From positions 61,070,001-61,134,000 of the forward strand of contig OZ231127.1 of assembly GCA_965153355.1 (NCBI GenBank): DNA of 64,000 nucleotides. The letters run 5' to 3'. Shown here in pieces: positions 1 through 10,800 of the stretch (position 1 is the stretch's first letter; every line of letters starts with the position of its first letter). Source of the stretch: Flaccisagitta enflata. Lineage: Eukaryota > Chaetognatha > Sagittoidea > Aphragmophora. Below the pieces are notes generated by a model. That model worked only from the letters and a program-made list of their open reading frames with translations, ran no database searches and was not told the origin of the DNA. The translations under genes were made by a program, and so were the position numbers.

Positions 1-165
1 TTAGGGTAAGGGGTTGGGTTAAGTTTAGGGGTGGGGTTGGGGTTAGGGGTAGGTTTAGGGATAAGGGTTAGGGTTAAGGTTAGGGGTGCGGTTATGATTA
101 GGGGTGGGGTTAGGGGTAGTGGTAGGGGTGGTGTTAGGGTTAGGGGTGGCGTCAGTTGTTTTAGA
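1..165. repeat. Degenerate TTAGGG-like G-rich repeat
   Basis: The first 165 bases are an irregular array of TTAGGG, TTAGGGG and GGGGTTGGG words on the plus strand. It resembles degenerate telomere-type repeat or a G-rich minisatellite. A coding exon begins only 300 bases away, so it is more likely an interstitial array inside an intron than a true chromosome end. Confidence 0.6.
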
Positions 166-277
166 TCATGGTAGATGTCAATTTCAATGGAGCTTTTTCA
201 TTATGCGTCTTTAATAAAACAGTTTTACTCAATCCCGGATACTAGATGATAGCCGGGGATTTTCTCCTTCATCTTCT

Positions 278-425
278 TCATCCCCCCCCCTCAAATCCCA
301 GTCTCGAGACTTAAATTGCAGTCTCAAGGCCAAAATCCCAGTCTCGAGGCCAAAATCCCAGCCTTGAGGCCCAGATCCTAGCCTCAAGGCCCAAATCCTA
401 GCCTCAAGGCCAAAATCCTAGCCTA
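278..425. repeat. Family B core minisatellite fragment
   Basis: About seven imperfect copies of a 20-21 bp unit of the form CCTCGAGGCCAAAATCCCAG run from 297 to 425. This is the same unit that makes the core of family B elements elsewhere in the window (for example 33.6-34.0 kb and 52.4-52.8 kb). No terminal inverted repeats are visible here, so this is a remnant. Confidence 0.6.
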
Positions 426-475
426 GTTAAAACCACGGATGGTAAGCAAGAAAGTGCAATCCAAAAAATTCTAAC

Positions 476-690
476 CTGATGGGAAATTTTGTTGAAACGT
501 GCCAATTCGTTTACTAAACACATGGGCGTTTTCTCTTTGATGTTTGCCAAGCCTTGATCATTGACTTCTTCGGACGGGACAGAATGAGAGACGGCAGCAG
601 CGGGACAGGCAGCGGCCGTAATGGCGGCATTCAGCGGCATGGAACCGCTAGAATCTCCAGCATTATCCACCGTGGAATTCTTGACGGCAC
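476..690 (-). CDS. STAU: Staufen homologue, exon with first half of dsRBD1
   Basis: Staufen is a double-stranded-RNA-binding protein used in mRNA transport, translation and decay. On the minus strand this exon encodes a Ser/Ala-rich stretch followed by KEKTPMCLVNELARFNK, the hallmark start of Staufen double-stranded-RNA-binding domain 1. The exon is bounded by an acceptor (TTTAGCAG before 690) and a donor (CATCAG then GTTAGA at 475). The donor cuts the domain just after the HQ that precedes the next conserved Tyr in relatives. The rest of the domain must lie beyond the left edge of the window. Exon phase at the 5' side is 1. The family identity is strong; which paralogue it is cannot be told. 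Confidence 0.85.
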
Positions 691-835
691 CTGCTAAATT
701 TTAGAGACCGAAGTTGAGCACCCCCGTCTAGTTAATCATCTAGATAAACCAACTCGAGAAAAATGATGACATCAAAATAGTAAGTAACGGCAACGTGCAT
801 ACTCCATCCATTTTGCACAAATAACCGTCGTCAAC

Positions 836-996
836 CTGATCCTGAAGGAATGACAGTTGTGGGTTTAGCCGCTGCAGCCGTCTGTCCAGATGTCGATGGC
901 GTCAATGCGGAAGTCGTCCTGACGAGAAGGCGGATTCCCGTGGCGCCACCGACCGTCACCGAACCAGAAGAGCCAATCATCATCCAGTGCACACAC
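836..996 (-). CDS. Possible minus-strand exon, frame unresolved
   Basis: This is a GC-rich island in AT-rich flanks. On the minus strand it has a good acceptor (pyrimidine tract then TTTGCAG before 996) and a possible donor (ATCAG then GTTGAC). One frame is open throughout and is Ser/Thr/Gly/Ala-rich, as a Staufen N-terminal linker could be. However, its end phase does not match the Staufen exon at 690. A second frame is open for about 41 codons and then stops. The plus strand is also open. It is listed as a candidate exon only. Confidence 0.25.
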
Positions 997-1269
997 TGCA
1001 AATTGTTAAAAGGAAAAATGTCACTCCATTTCGGAAGAGGAATAAAACCGAGCAGAAAAATCTGACGGGGAAAAATCCATACAGCTATACGATAATAACG
1101 CTACTTACGGTAAAAGATTCGGAATAATAAGAGTATTTGGTTTAGCAGAAAATGCTGCGCTAGCTTCTAGGAAAGGAATGTTAGGACGTGGTGGGCGATT
1201 AAATTATCAAAAGGTCGGTATTGGCAAACAACAAAGAAAATGATACTCTTCTATCTGCCATGTCGAGTG

Positions 1270-1400
1270 AAGCGATGTTTTTGTTGTGATTGCGACGTGG
1301 CAGCATCGTCGGAAGGCGGTAGCCGACGCAGCCGCAGCGTCCGCGCAGGAAACAGCAGCTTTAACATCTGATAGCGCGAGGTACATGGACAAAGCTTTCA
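1270..1400. other. GC-rich exon-like island
   Basis: This stretch is markedly richer in G, C and CpG than its flanks and is open in more than one frame on both strands, with Ala-rich translations. No convincing splice-site pair or known motif is visible. It could be a 5' untranslated or N-terminal exon of the minus-strand Staufen gene. Nothing in it identifies a product. Confidence 0.2.
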
Positions 1401-1789
1401 AAATTTGGAGTCTTTTGAGACTTTTTTATCAAGAGCTAGTAAAAATAGATGCTGGAATGTCCCTAAAGTTAGTGGGAAATTTATAAAAATTCGCATCCAC
1501 ATGTCAGTTGAAATAAGACAGTTATTTACTGTATTTGCAACATTACACTGTAGTGTCATTGTCACCCATGAAGGACTAGAAAATCAATAATGGTAAGCTA
1601 GTTTATCGGAAAGTTGAATTCAGTCTTCGAGTTATTGACATGCTACACCAGACAAATATGGTTTTCAATTCTCTTTTGAGAAAGGAGGAAATCTTGATCG
1701 ACTAAACAAGCCCTACTCATGTTTAATAAAACAGTTATTGCAATCACTAAGAACAAACAATTCAGCGTTGCCAATGCTTACAACTTTTT

Positions 1790-2365
1790 TTCCGCGCGGC
1801 GTGAGCCGCCAAAACTGGTAAGTGGTATTCTTGGGTGTGTCAAAATTTAAAAAAACTTTTTTGATCAGATCGTCATCATCAAGAAGTGTTGGGACACTAA
1901 TTCTAAGGTACTTACCATTTTTCTTTTTCTTAATTTCATTCATCTTCCGTTTTTTTTAAATCTCCATTTAGCCCCTAATTTGTATATTGTAGTGCAGCTG
2001 GTTTTGCACCGGGATTCTTGATTATAAGAATAAAAATCAGAACCCATTTTTTATCTTAATCTTTGATCTATAAAGAATTGGTCAAAATATTTTACTTTTC
2101 ATAAGAAGAAAAAGTAACAAAAAAAAACATAATTTTTTGAATAATATATCAGTCTCATTTTTAACAAAACTGGGTAGAGTCGCTAAAAGTATATATATTT
2201 TTGACAATCTTTACTCGCGCTAAAAAAACGGAAGATGATTGAAATTGAAAAAAATGAAAATGGTAAGTGTCTTGTAATTAGTGTTTTCACACTCCCTGAT
2301 GACAATGAGCTGATCAAAAGACCTTTTACATATTGACACACCCGAGTGGTATTCCCTTAAACTAA
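1790..2365. repeat. Diverged inverted pair of a coding-like segment
   Basis: The sequence at about 1790-1962 (read on the minus strand) and about 2222-2365 (plus strand) are imperfect copies of each other. Both begin AAAAAAACGGAAGATGA, include AAAATGGTAAGT, then a segment reading as S-V-x-T-L-x-D-D-x-x-L-I-K, and end near GACACACCC. The spacer is about 260 bp. The minus copy is an open frame of 76 codons. The parent element is not recognised. Confidence 0.5.
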
Positions 2366-3436
2366 CCAAATGACAGCTATCAGTTCAAAGCAATAAAAGA
2401 TAAAAACCTACAATATTGTCATACTCTACGCTATCTCTTTTAAAACACACCCTGACGTTAACTTTTATACATTGTTGTACGATGCTAAGCTTTTCATCCT
2501 CTGCGCAGATGGAAAATCTTTATTTGTAATCTATGAGACAAGGTAAAAGTCAATTTAAAACAGCTTGAACAGGTTGCGATTAAAATCAATAGTGAAATCA
2601 CAAAATTGGAATATGATAAGATAAAAAGGGAGAGGGACCGATACGATTTCATCACGTTAATGAGTCGACTATCGAGTTTTTCGAAGGTCAACTTGATGTG
2701 GTTGTAGATCCGACCATTTCGACGGAATTTACATGGTCACAAACTGGAAGTGATTAAATGACCAATTTTTTCAGATATATCATCCAAATTTTGTGTTCTC
2801 TTAGCGATATTGAACTAGAAATTTGTAGAAGGTAACTTAAAAATTGCAACTGGCAAAGAGCGATTAATAGTGACAGATAACGAATGATTCAAGGAAAATA
2901 AAACTCATGAATTCGACTGTCAACCCTTACCCTCACTCTTTCCCCGTACAGTCAGATCAAATTGGGATGTAAGGGGTATAATGGAACTAGGCTAACCTAC
3001 CAGTAGTAGTCGGAAAAGTACCATAATAGTGATAGTCACGTACCGGTCCCATGAAAAGAATCACGAAGCTTTGACATACTGGATCTCTATCGAGAATAAA
3101 CAGATTCCTTAATATTGCGCACAACACCAGAGAAAGTGGCCAAATAGGACAGACCTGCAAATAAGACTAAAAGAGACAGAAAACAGTAGGGAAATAACAT
3201 TGTAACGATGAAGTTGGCGATCGCCTCGGAGTTGATGACTAGAACTATTTCGACGATTATGGATGATCAATTTCAAGAGGGATTGTAATTTCGGAATGAA
3301 CAGTTTTAATCTCCAATCGAAGTCTAGAAGCTAATTTCACCGGTTGATAACTCATTTCTACATGGAAAAAACCTCCGTAGTTCGTACACATGTGAGTCCG
3401 ATTATGTATTTCTACGAACCTATGTGCCATTAAAAA
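2366..3436. other. Non-coding stretch between Staufen and CDV3 exons
   Basis: AT-rich sequence with only short random open frames on both strands. I see no recognisable exon, RNA gene or repeat-family copy here. Confidence 0.4.
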
Positions 3437-3978
3437 CTATTCGGCTCCTCGATTCAGCGCATCCCATTTATTCTCCAACGAAACGTCCGTGAACAGTTTG
3501 CCAGAACCACCCCCGCCGCTCGTGAGGGGCGATTGTCCCCTGCTGCTCGCGTTACTGCCCAACCCACCGCCCCACACGGAACTTTTGTTGGCGCCGGGTT
3601 TCCCACCGAGTGAAGGAAAAAGTTCCTCGTTGCTGATGTCCGGCGCTATGCGTTGGTTTCGACGAGGACCGCCTAACGTTCGTGGAACGGAAACGTCAGA
3701 GCCGCGGCCACCACTTCCAGAGGCGGCTGCCGCGGCCGCGGCCTTCATCGCCGCTCGCTGAGCCGGTGGAATGTACTTCTGCGGACCTGCCGAGGCGGAA
3801 GAGGAAGAGCCTTCATCATCCGCGGCGTCAATTTTCTTGTTTTTCTCCGAATCGATGTTGTCTGATCCGACCGTGCTTTGGACCTCGGTCGCAGGTTCCG
3901 GTGTGGAGCAGGAAGGGACTTCGGGGATCTTCCAAACCTGGATCTCTGTAGGGATCACTTTTCCATCATCATCGTACT
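3437..3978 (-). CDS. CDV3: CDV3 homologue, 3' terminal exon
   Basis: The minus-strand exon begins at an acceptor (TTTTGTCAG) and ends at the stop codon at 3437. In order it encodes an acidic Asp-rich start, a Trp-containing segment, a Pro-Glu-Pro-Ala segment, a KYIPPAQR block, a poly-Ala tract, an APDISNEELFPSLGG block, a Gly/Ser-rich linker and a C-terminal LENKWDALNR. The order W..TPEPA..Y-x-PP-x-x-R..P-x-I-x-x-x-x-x-FPSL..terminal L-x-N-x-x-x-x-L matches CDV3 (carnitine deficiency-associated protein 3), a small cytoplasmic protein of poorly known function. The N-terminal exons were not found upstream. The exon is GC-rich against AT-rich flanks, as expected for a live gene. Confidence 0.8.
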
Positions 3979-4229
3979 CTGACAAAAGATGAAAAAGAAA
4001 TAACATTTGATTAACGCAAAAGACTAACAACAGATGAAAAACGAAAGATGGGTCAAGAGTGAAAGGGATTCACAACTTGTCCAGACCCACATTATTCAAT
4101 GTTCCAAGTGCCGGAATTAGGAGTGAGTAAAGTTGAGCGGATTTTGATATCTTTCCCCCTGGTTTTTTATTTCCCTTCCCAGCCGATTGAGGAATCATTA
4201 TAGCTGCCGGCCCATAGGCTCTGAGTATG

Positions 4230-5080
4230 AATAGGTAGAATTAAGAGTCAAAATAGCATATATTTGTGTTGTAACCTTGGGGAAATAAAAAATGGCGGAA
4301 TTTTGAAAACTAATTCTATCTACCTTAAATTGCGAAAAACTAATTAAAATCGGTGATGTTTAGAAAGCGCTTTGAAAGATCTTTCATTTGAGTCGTGTCT
4401 GGAAACTCTGGCTCAAACCGTTTAAAAGTTAGAGCTATTTTAATGAGACTACCCCTTTTCTGCTCAGACCTCATGTGAAGAATGATTGCTCAACAATAAA
4501 TATCCAAAAACCATGGTAAAACTTCTCTGATTTAGATGAAATTTGAACTGAAAGCAATACATACCTTCATCTAACAGCTCCTAAAAAATTATCCAAATCG
4601 GACAATTTTTTCTATCCTTTTTATCATGAGAAAGATTTGGAAATTTTCAAAAAAAACCCCGAGGTAATGAGATAACAACCTGTTTCTTTTTAAATCATTT
4701 TGACTATGAAAATTTGATAAAAATCACATCAAATTCATGATGGTTTTTAAGCTCTGGGAAAGATCTTTAGGCTGGATCATCAAAATGTTTTGTTAAAACA
4801 GTAGAGAAATATATGCAACTGAAGCAAAGGATGTCAATTTTGGTCTGTTTCTCTAAGATCTGGAATAAAAAAGTATGAAAACCATAGTAAAAATCATCCA
4901 ATTAACACAAAAATTTAACTGGTGTGAGATAACATACAAGCTAGTTACCACCTAAAATTTTGTGGCAATCGGATTAAGTCTTCTATCTTTATTGTAGCAA
5001 TGTAAACGAACAAATTTTTTTTTCTCCAAACCCCTAATCACCGGTACGAGTCGATGCAAGGGCTTTCATTTGATACCTCG
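4230..5080 (+). repeat. Dispersed repeat family D, copy 1
   Basis: About 0.85 kb of AT-rich non-coding sequence is colinear with 41180-41720 and, further on, with 43830-43950. Shared landmarks are CATTTGAGTCGTGTCTGG, CAAACCGTTTAAA, a block ending AAGCTCTGGGA, and TTACCACCTAAAATTT. Divergence is high. It looks like an old non-autonomous transposable element. Confidence 0.6.
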
Positions 5081-5399
5081 TAACCCACATTTTTTGGTAA
5101 TCTAAGTCGTTGTGGCTAAAAATTGTAAAATCGCCCTATTGGGTGTTTCTGTCTACTTTTTCTCAATCACCGTCACCCTCTTCTTGAGCTAATCAATGGA
5201 TGAGATTTGCCAAAAAAGCTCAAAAATATCGTTTTTATTGGGGGAAAAGGTAGAATGTCCATTTTCATTGAAAAAAGGCACCTAACACTGACAACAATGC
5301 TGAACAAATATTGGGAAAGGCCCAACCATATAAAATGCTAAATTCATATGACAAGCACATAGAATTGGATGACAACAACACTGATGCTGATTCTCTCCT

Positions 5400-5575
5400 C
5401 TTGCTTGTTGTTGTTGTTGTTGTTTATGTTGTTGTTGTTGTTGTTTTTGTTGTTGTTTGTTGTTTGTTGTTTGTTGTTTGTTGTTGTTGTTGTTGTTGTT
5501 GTTGTCATTGATGTTAATTTGTTGTCATCGTTTTTGTTTTCTTTATTTCTGTCATTTTTGTTGTTGTCATCGTCG

Positions 5576-5614
<39 letters not shown>

Positions 5615-5808
5615 TTGCTGTTGTCATTGTTATTGTTGCTTACGTTATTATTGTTTTCATTTTCTTGGTGTTGATGTTATTGTCGTTGTTGTTGTTGTCA
5701 GTGTTGCTATCATTGTTTTTGTTATTTTTGTTTTCGCTGTTGTCATTGTTGTTGATCTCATTGTTTTATTTGCTGCTATTTTAATTGTTCTCATTGTTGT
5801 TATTGCAC

Positions 5809-5861
<53 letters not shown>

Positions 5862-5965
5862 GCTTACGTTGTTATTGTTGCTTATTGCATTGTTGTTTTT
5901 GTTGTTTTGTTGTTTTGTTTTTTGTTTGTTTGTTTTTGTTTGATTGTTTTTGTTGCGGTTGTTTA
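5400..5965. repeat. (TTG)n microsatellite tract
   Basis: A long, interrupted TTG trinucleotide tract. The open frames through it encode only Leu, Cys or Val runs and are not genes. Confidence 0.9.
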
Positions 5966-5989
5966 CGGTGCTTTTGTTTCAGAGTCTTG

Positions 5990-6035
5990 TTACTTTTTAG
6001 TTGCGGACACGCAACTCTATAAGACTTTACCATTT
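5990..6035 (+). mobile_element. Family A element, truncated 5' end
   Basis: TTTTTAGTTGCGGACACGC, followed by AACTCTATAAGAC, matches the first 30 or so bases of family A copies. The body is missing. Confidence 0.55.
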
Positions 6036-6223
6036 TTTTTTTCTCTTTTACCCTTTGTGTCGGTATTACTGTGATCTTTCGCTGTATGTGCTGTAAATGT
6101 TCTCATTTACGAATATAAACATGAATAAGAGGCTTTGTCGAAAAGTGAGAAAACGAGCGTTTTGAAGCTTTCTGTGTATGTGTCTGTATTTGAAAGGCTG
6201 TTAGGTGGGGAAAACAAAAAACC

Positions 6224-6254
<31 letters not shown>

Positions 6255-6299
6255 CAAAACAAAACAAAACAACAAAACAAAACAACAACAACAAGCTGA

Positions 6300-7030
6300 A
6301 CGACCACCACAGCACCAAAATCTCAATTCAAATCATGGCACATATGTGGCATATAATTGTTATTTCTTTGTTTTTAGTCAATACCTGATTAGCAATCTGT
6401 CTTATTTTGCCCCTGAATTCCCCCCTCCCTTTTTCCTATCAAGCCCAGACGATTCTGCATTTTTCTATACAATACAATACGCTTTTCAATACAATAAAGT
6501 ATTGGGCCAATATATTCTATTTTATTACCTTTCTCGTGATGACATGCTTGACTTAGTAGTGAAAATGAAAACCGGAAAAGCGACTGTTGATTTTATTCAC
6601 TATGGGCATATCTTACAAGGTTCCCCAAGATTATTGATTCAATTACAAATACTTTTCAATGGTCTTATTCAACATGGATATGTACCGCAGGATTTTCTTT
6701 TTGGTGTAATTACTCCTGTTGTAAAAGATACTGAAGGAGATGTCTCTTCTACGGCAAATTATCGAGCTATTACTGTTAGTGTAGTATTTGCCTCAATGTT
6801 TGAATCAGTTATTTTGGGTAAAATTGGCTACTTGATTAAAACTGACCATTTGCAATTTGGTTATAAGGCCCGACACTCTTGCCCAAAAGATGTATATGAG
6901 AACGTGTATTGATTACTTTACGGAGCATGGGTCTAATGTATTTGCAGCATTTTTGGACTGCTCTAAGGGTTTCGACAAAATTGATCACAGTGGCATATTT
7001 ATGAAACTAATTGACCGTAGGAGAGAGTAA
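6300..7030 (+). pseudogene. LINE reverse-transcriptase fragment (left arm)
   Basis: The translation contains a non-LTR reverse-transcriptase N-terminal half: a GSPRLLIQLQILFNGLIQHG segment, YVPQDF, ITPVVKDTEGD, the ANYRAIT motif, LQFGYKARHS, and then, after a one-base frameshift near 6905, motif A FAAFLDCSKGFDKIDH. This resembles the CR1/jockey-like LINEs of invertebrates. The fragment stops shortly after motif A, so the catalytic YxDD part is absent. The same fragment lies in the right arm. Confidence 0.85.
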
Positions 7031-7144
7031 GAAATCTCTTTACGCCTCAATGGTTTTGGATGAGTAATGAGTATTATCATTCATTTTGAACGTTGATTGA
7101 TGTTTCTTTCAAACAGATGAGTATCTAAATTGAATTGAATTGAA

Positions 7145-7545
7145 GTGTAGATCTCCTAGGTGAGGTGGCGCCAACATTGCGGAGACGTTGTTTCATCGTT
7201 GACAGGACCATTTTTTTCATTCGTCCACCAGTTCATGATATGCCGTGACTGTTTCCTCATCGTCCACAATCGAGTTTTTCCATTTATCATAAGCCGTTTT
7301 GAATCTGTTTATAGAAGTGCAGTTTTTAACCTTCTCGGGCAGCCCATTCCATACTTAAGCTGCTCTGATTGTAAAGAAATTACGACGAATTTCTCAAGGC
7401 GTGCTCTATCAATCACCAACACAGAATCCTTCTTTACCACTTCCCCTCCTTCGACGACGACAGTTGTTGATCGCGTCGGTCTTGTTTCCTCAGCTACAAT
7501 CTGAAACCAATTGTCGGGTGATGCCACTTGGATAAAAAAAAGACG
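7145..7545 (-). pseudogene. LINE 3' tail fragment (left arm)
   Basis: Read on the minus strand, and allowing stops, one frame gives NFFTIRAA, then VWNGLPEKVKN, then NRFKTAYDKWKNSI. This is the R-x-x-F-F-S/T-x-R-x-x-x-x-W-N-x-L-P signature of the C-terminal end of CR1/jockey-type LINE ORF2. Longer open frames on both strands here are out of frame with that signature. The element is dead. Its orientation is opposite to the reverse-transcriptase fragment at 6300-7030. Confidence 0.65.
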
Positions 7546-8051
7546 CACTTATTTATTAATTGAAAAAATGTATATAAAAATCATTTTTAACTATTTTTGA
7601 AAAAGACATTTTAAAAGATTTTTAAATATTCTTTCAATCTAGACCAATCCCAGGTTTGTATCTCAAACGGTTTGGAAGCTAGAGCCTGTAAAGAGAAGCA
7701 TCATTTTGCTAAAATGCATTTTTACATAAAGATTGCAAAACTAAAAAAGGCAATGTTTTCATTCAAACTAATGCCATTTTTAAACAAAAAAAGATAGCAT
7801 TACCAGATTTGCACCAAATGAAAGTACTTTCAAAGAGCCTTCAAATGTCCTAAGATTTTATTTAGTTTCCTTAAAAATTGTAGGCAAAATTGACCATCCA
7901 AAAGTGTGTCTTTTTTTTTATCCGCGTGGTACATTGCTGAACCCTTCTAAGACTTTGAACATCTGGATCGCGTCTCCTCGCTCTCTTCTCTCCTTTAGTG
8001 TTGTCAATCAAAAGTGGCAATTACGCTGAAAATCAAGAGAAATTGTAACCG

Positions 8052-8093
8052 GAGAGAGAGAGAAAGAGAGAGAAGAGAGAGAGAGAGAGAGTT
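8052..8093. repeat. (GA)n microsatellite
   Basis: Short GA-dinucleotide tract; the right-arm counterpart at 21878-21970 is a much longer CT tract. Confidence 0.85.
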
Positions 8094-8319
8094 TCGAAAT
8101 TTTCCAACAAGAGCCTTGAGATGAATGGCTTTTCAATGCTTGAGAAACATTGATAGTTGATCATCTTCGGACCAAGGTAAAAATAATGACAAGGTGCGAC
8201 TTGATAAAGAATTATAATTGGATAATTAAGGTTGTGGAAGAATCACCTTTAAATAGCAACTGGTTTTACCTAGTTTACCTCGCGACACATTACTGGTTGC
8301 GTCACCTCCAATTTCTTTA

Positions 8320-8775
8320 TAACTTTTTAGTCGCGTGCTACCCGATTCTACAACCCGCTTTGTCGGTCCGTCGGTCCGTCGGTCCGTCGGTACTTTTTTT
8401 TGTTTTTTGCGGTCTTTGGCCTCACTGCTCCTGCCCAAATGATTAAGTGACCTCAAATGGAGCCCCTGCCCACCCGCACGCGGTGGGGTAGCCGTGTATC
8501 CGGCCTTGTTTTTCTGAGTGGCTCCGCGCTGCCGGGAAGATTCGTTTAATTCCCAAAAGTTACGTGGTCTGCAATCAATCAGGGTGCACGGGGACCGAAG
8601 TCGTGTGCGGGTGGGCAGGGGCCATAATTGAGGTAACCTGATCATTTGAGCAGGAGCAGTGAGGTCAAAGAATTAAAATCTTGAAAGAAATAAAGTGTGA
8701 CCGACTGACCAAATAACCGACTGACCAACAGACGGAAAAAGCAAGTTACAAAATCGCGTGCACACGACAAAAAAT
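8320..8775. mobile_element. Family A elements, nested or head-to-head (left arm)
   Basis: The plus strand shows TTTTTAGTCGCGTGC at about 8325, then a GGTCCGTC minisatellite, then a body ending CCGTGTATCCGGCCTTGTTT near 8512. From about 8580 to 8775 a second copy runs in reverse, ending with CGCGTGCACACGAC. The right arm keeps only the second copy clearly (21261-21480). Confidence 0.65.
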
Positions 8776-8899
8776 GAAGATCGCATATTCAGGAGAGTTG
8801 ACTAAAAAGAGGTTAAACTTAAGAGCAGTAGGAATCCATGAATTAGCGGGTGAGGTTTATTTATGGTTCTCTTGGTCAACAGAAAAATGAGAGACATAA

Positions 8900-9112
8900 A
8901 AAACATCAACAACAACAGCAACAGCAGCAACAGCAACAACAGCAGCAACAGCTTAGCAACAGCAACAGCGGCAGCAACAACAACAGCAATACAACAACAG
9001 CAGCAACAACAACAACAGCAACCAACAGCAACAACAACAACAACAGCAACAGCAACAACAAAAGCAACAACAGCAACAGCAACGACAACACCACACCAAC
9101 AACAACAGGCAG
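8900..9112. repeat. (CAA/CAG)n tract
   Basis: Mixed CAA/CAG trinucleotide tract. Gln/Asn open frames here arise from the repeat. Confidence 0.85.
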
Positions 9113-9917
9113 TTTCTCCTCCCCTAAACCAGACCGGCCAAATCAAAAAGCATCTGATTGAGTTAGCATTGAAAAAATAACATAATTCAATGATAGTTGC
9201 ATCTATCAGCTTGAAATTTTGGTTGCAGGCTCAGAATTTGATACTCTTTTCAAGTCATACCACAAAAATCACTTAAAGTCTTTAACTGTGTTCAATTATA
9301 TACATTTTTTGTGAAAAACAATTGTGACATAAATTATGACAAGGTGTTAACTCGATAGGACACTTTCTTAAAAAATCAATATCTCTGGCTAGAAATGACA
9401 TAAAGTTCTGAAATTTGGCATGTAACCTAGGTTATGTCTTTACTGAACAGGGAACAAAAAAAAACTTACATCATATTTAAAAATATGTTTTATTATGTAT
9501 TATATATCACTATGTCAAGATAAAATATTTTATCATTTTTGATTAATCAACTATGAATGAAATTTTTGCATAGTAAATGTCCACCAGTCCTCATCAAATT
9601 TTTGATGCTTCTTTAGGGATCACATGGGTACAAAAGTGACCTATCATTGGAAGACATGACAATTTGTTTATGTTTTTATCGTAGTAGATATGAAGTGTGA
9701 CACAAGTGTGACAGGGAAAATAAGCTGATTTGGCTTTACTTTTGGCTTCTTAACCTATGAAAATCTCGAGTTTGAAGGATGTATGTTGAAAACTTTGTCC
9801 ATAGGGATGTCTTAGAACAGCTTTCATCATCAACAGAATGATTGGTAGAAGAAAACGATGTTTTTTTTTTGCCGCCCATTCATGTTTTTCAGCCAGTCTA
9901 CTTTATAGGAGAAATTG

Positions 9918-9919
9918 CC

Positions 9920-9980
<61 letters not shown>

Positions 9981-10744
9981 GCAACAGCAGCAGCAAAAAC
10001 AACAACAACAACAGCAACAACAACAGCAACAGCAACCAACACAATCAGATGAAACGGATAGACATTTTCTGTACCGGGGAAATCGTTTTGGACTAACAAA
10101 AGAACAGCAAAATAATAACAACAACAGACAGCAACAGCAACAGCAACAGCAACAACAGCAACAACAGCAACAACAACAACAACAACAACAACAACAGCAA
10201 CAACAACAACAACAGCAGCAAAACTAACAACATAGATCAGACATTTCTGTATAAAAAAGGAAAATCGTTTTCACAAACGTAACAACAAAAACAACAACAA
10301 CAACAATAGCAAACAACAACAACAACAACAACAGCAACAGCAATAACAGCAACAGCAACAACGGCAGCCAATAACAACAACAACAACAACAGCAACAACA
10401 GCAACAACAACAACAACAACAGCAACAGCAACAACAAGCGAGCAACAACAACAGCAGCAGCAAAACAACAACAGCAACGCAGCAACAGCAGCAACCTTGT
10501 AGCAACGGCAAAAGCAACAGCAACAATAGCAACAGCAACAACAACATAGCAACAACAACAAAACAACAACGCCAAAACACCCCAACAAAAACAACAACAA
10601 CAACAACAGCAAAAACAGCAACAACAACAAAAAACAACAGCAACAACAAAAACAGCAACAACAATAACAACAGCAACAACACAAACAACAACAACAGCAA
10701 AAATACAACAACAGCAACAACAACAACAACAACAGCTTAACAGC

Positions 10745-10793
<49 letters not shown>

Positions 10794-10800
10794 AAACACG
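9918..10800. repeat. Long (CAA)n tracts (left arm)
   Basis: Three CAA-rich blocks (9918-10038, 10100-10228, 10284-10795) are separated by short related segments containing GGGGAAATCGTTTT-like words. The long open frames are pure repeat translations. The right-arm equivalent at 19425-20130 has TTG mixed with long GT runs, so the two tracts have evolved separately. Confidence 0.85.

Noticed and set aside
1-165. True telomere at the window start
   Set aside because: The array is short and degenerate, and is adjacent to a Staufen exon whose downstream exons must continue to the left.
7309-7548. 79-codon frame with apparent acceptor and donor, looked like an exon
   Set aside because: A different frame of the same DNA carries the LINE tail signature (VWNGLPEKVKN...RFKTAYDKWKN), so this open frame is out of register.
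9838-10227. Long poly-Gln/Asn open frames and Leu/Cys frames on the other strand
   Set aside because: Pure translations of CAA/TTG tracts, open in all frames on both strands, with no splice or start support.
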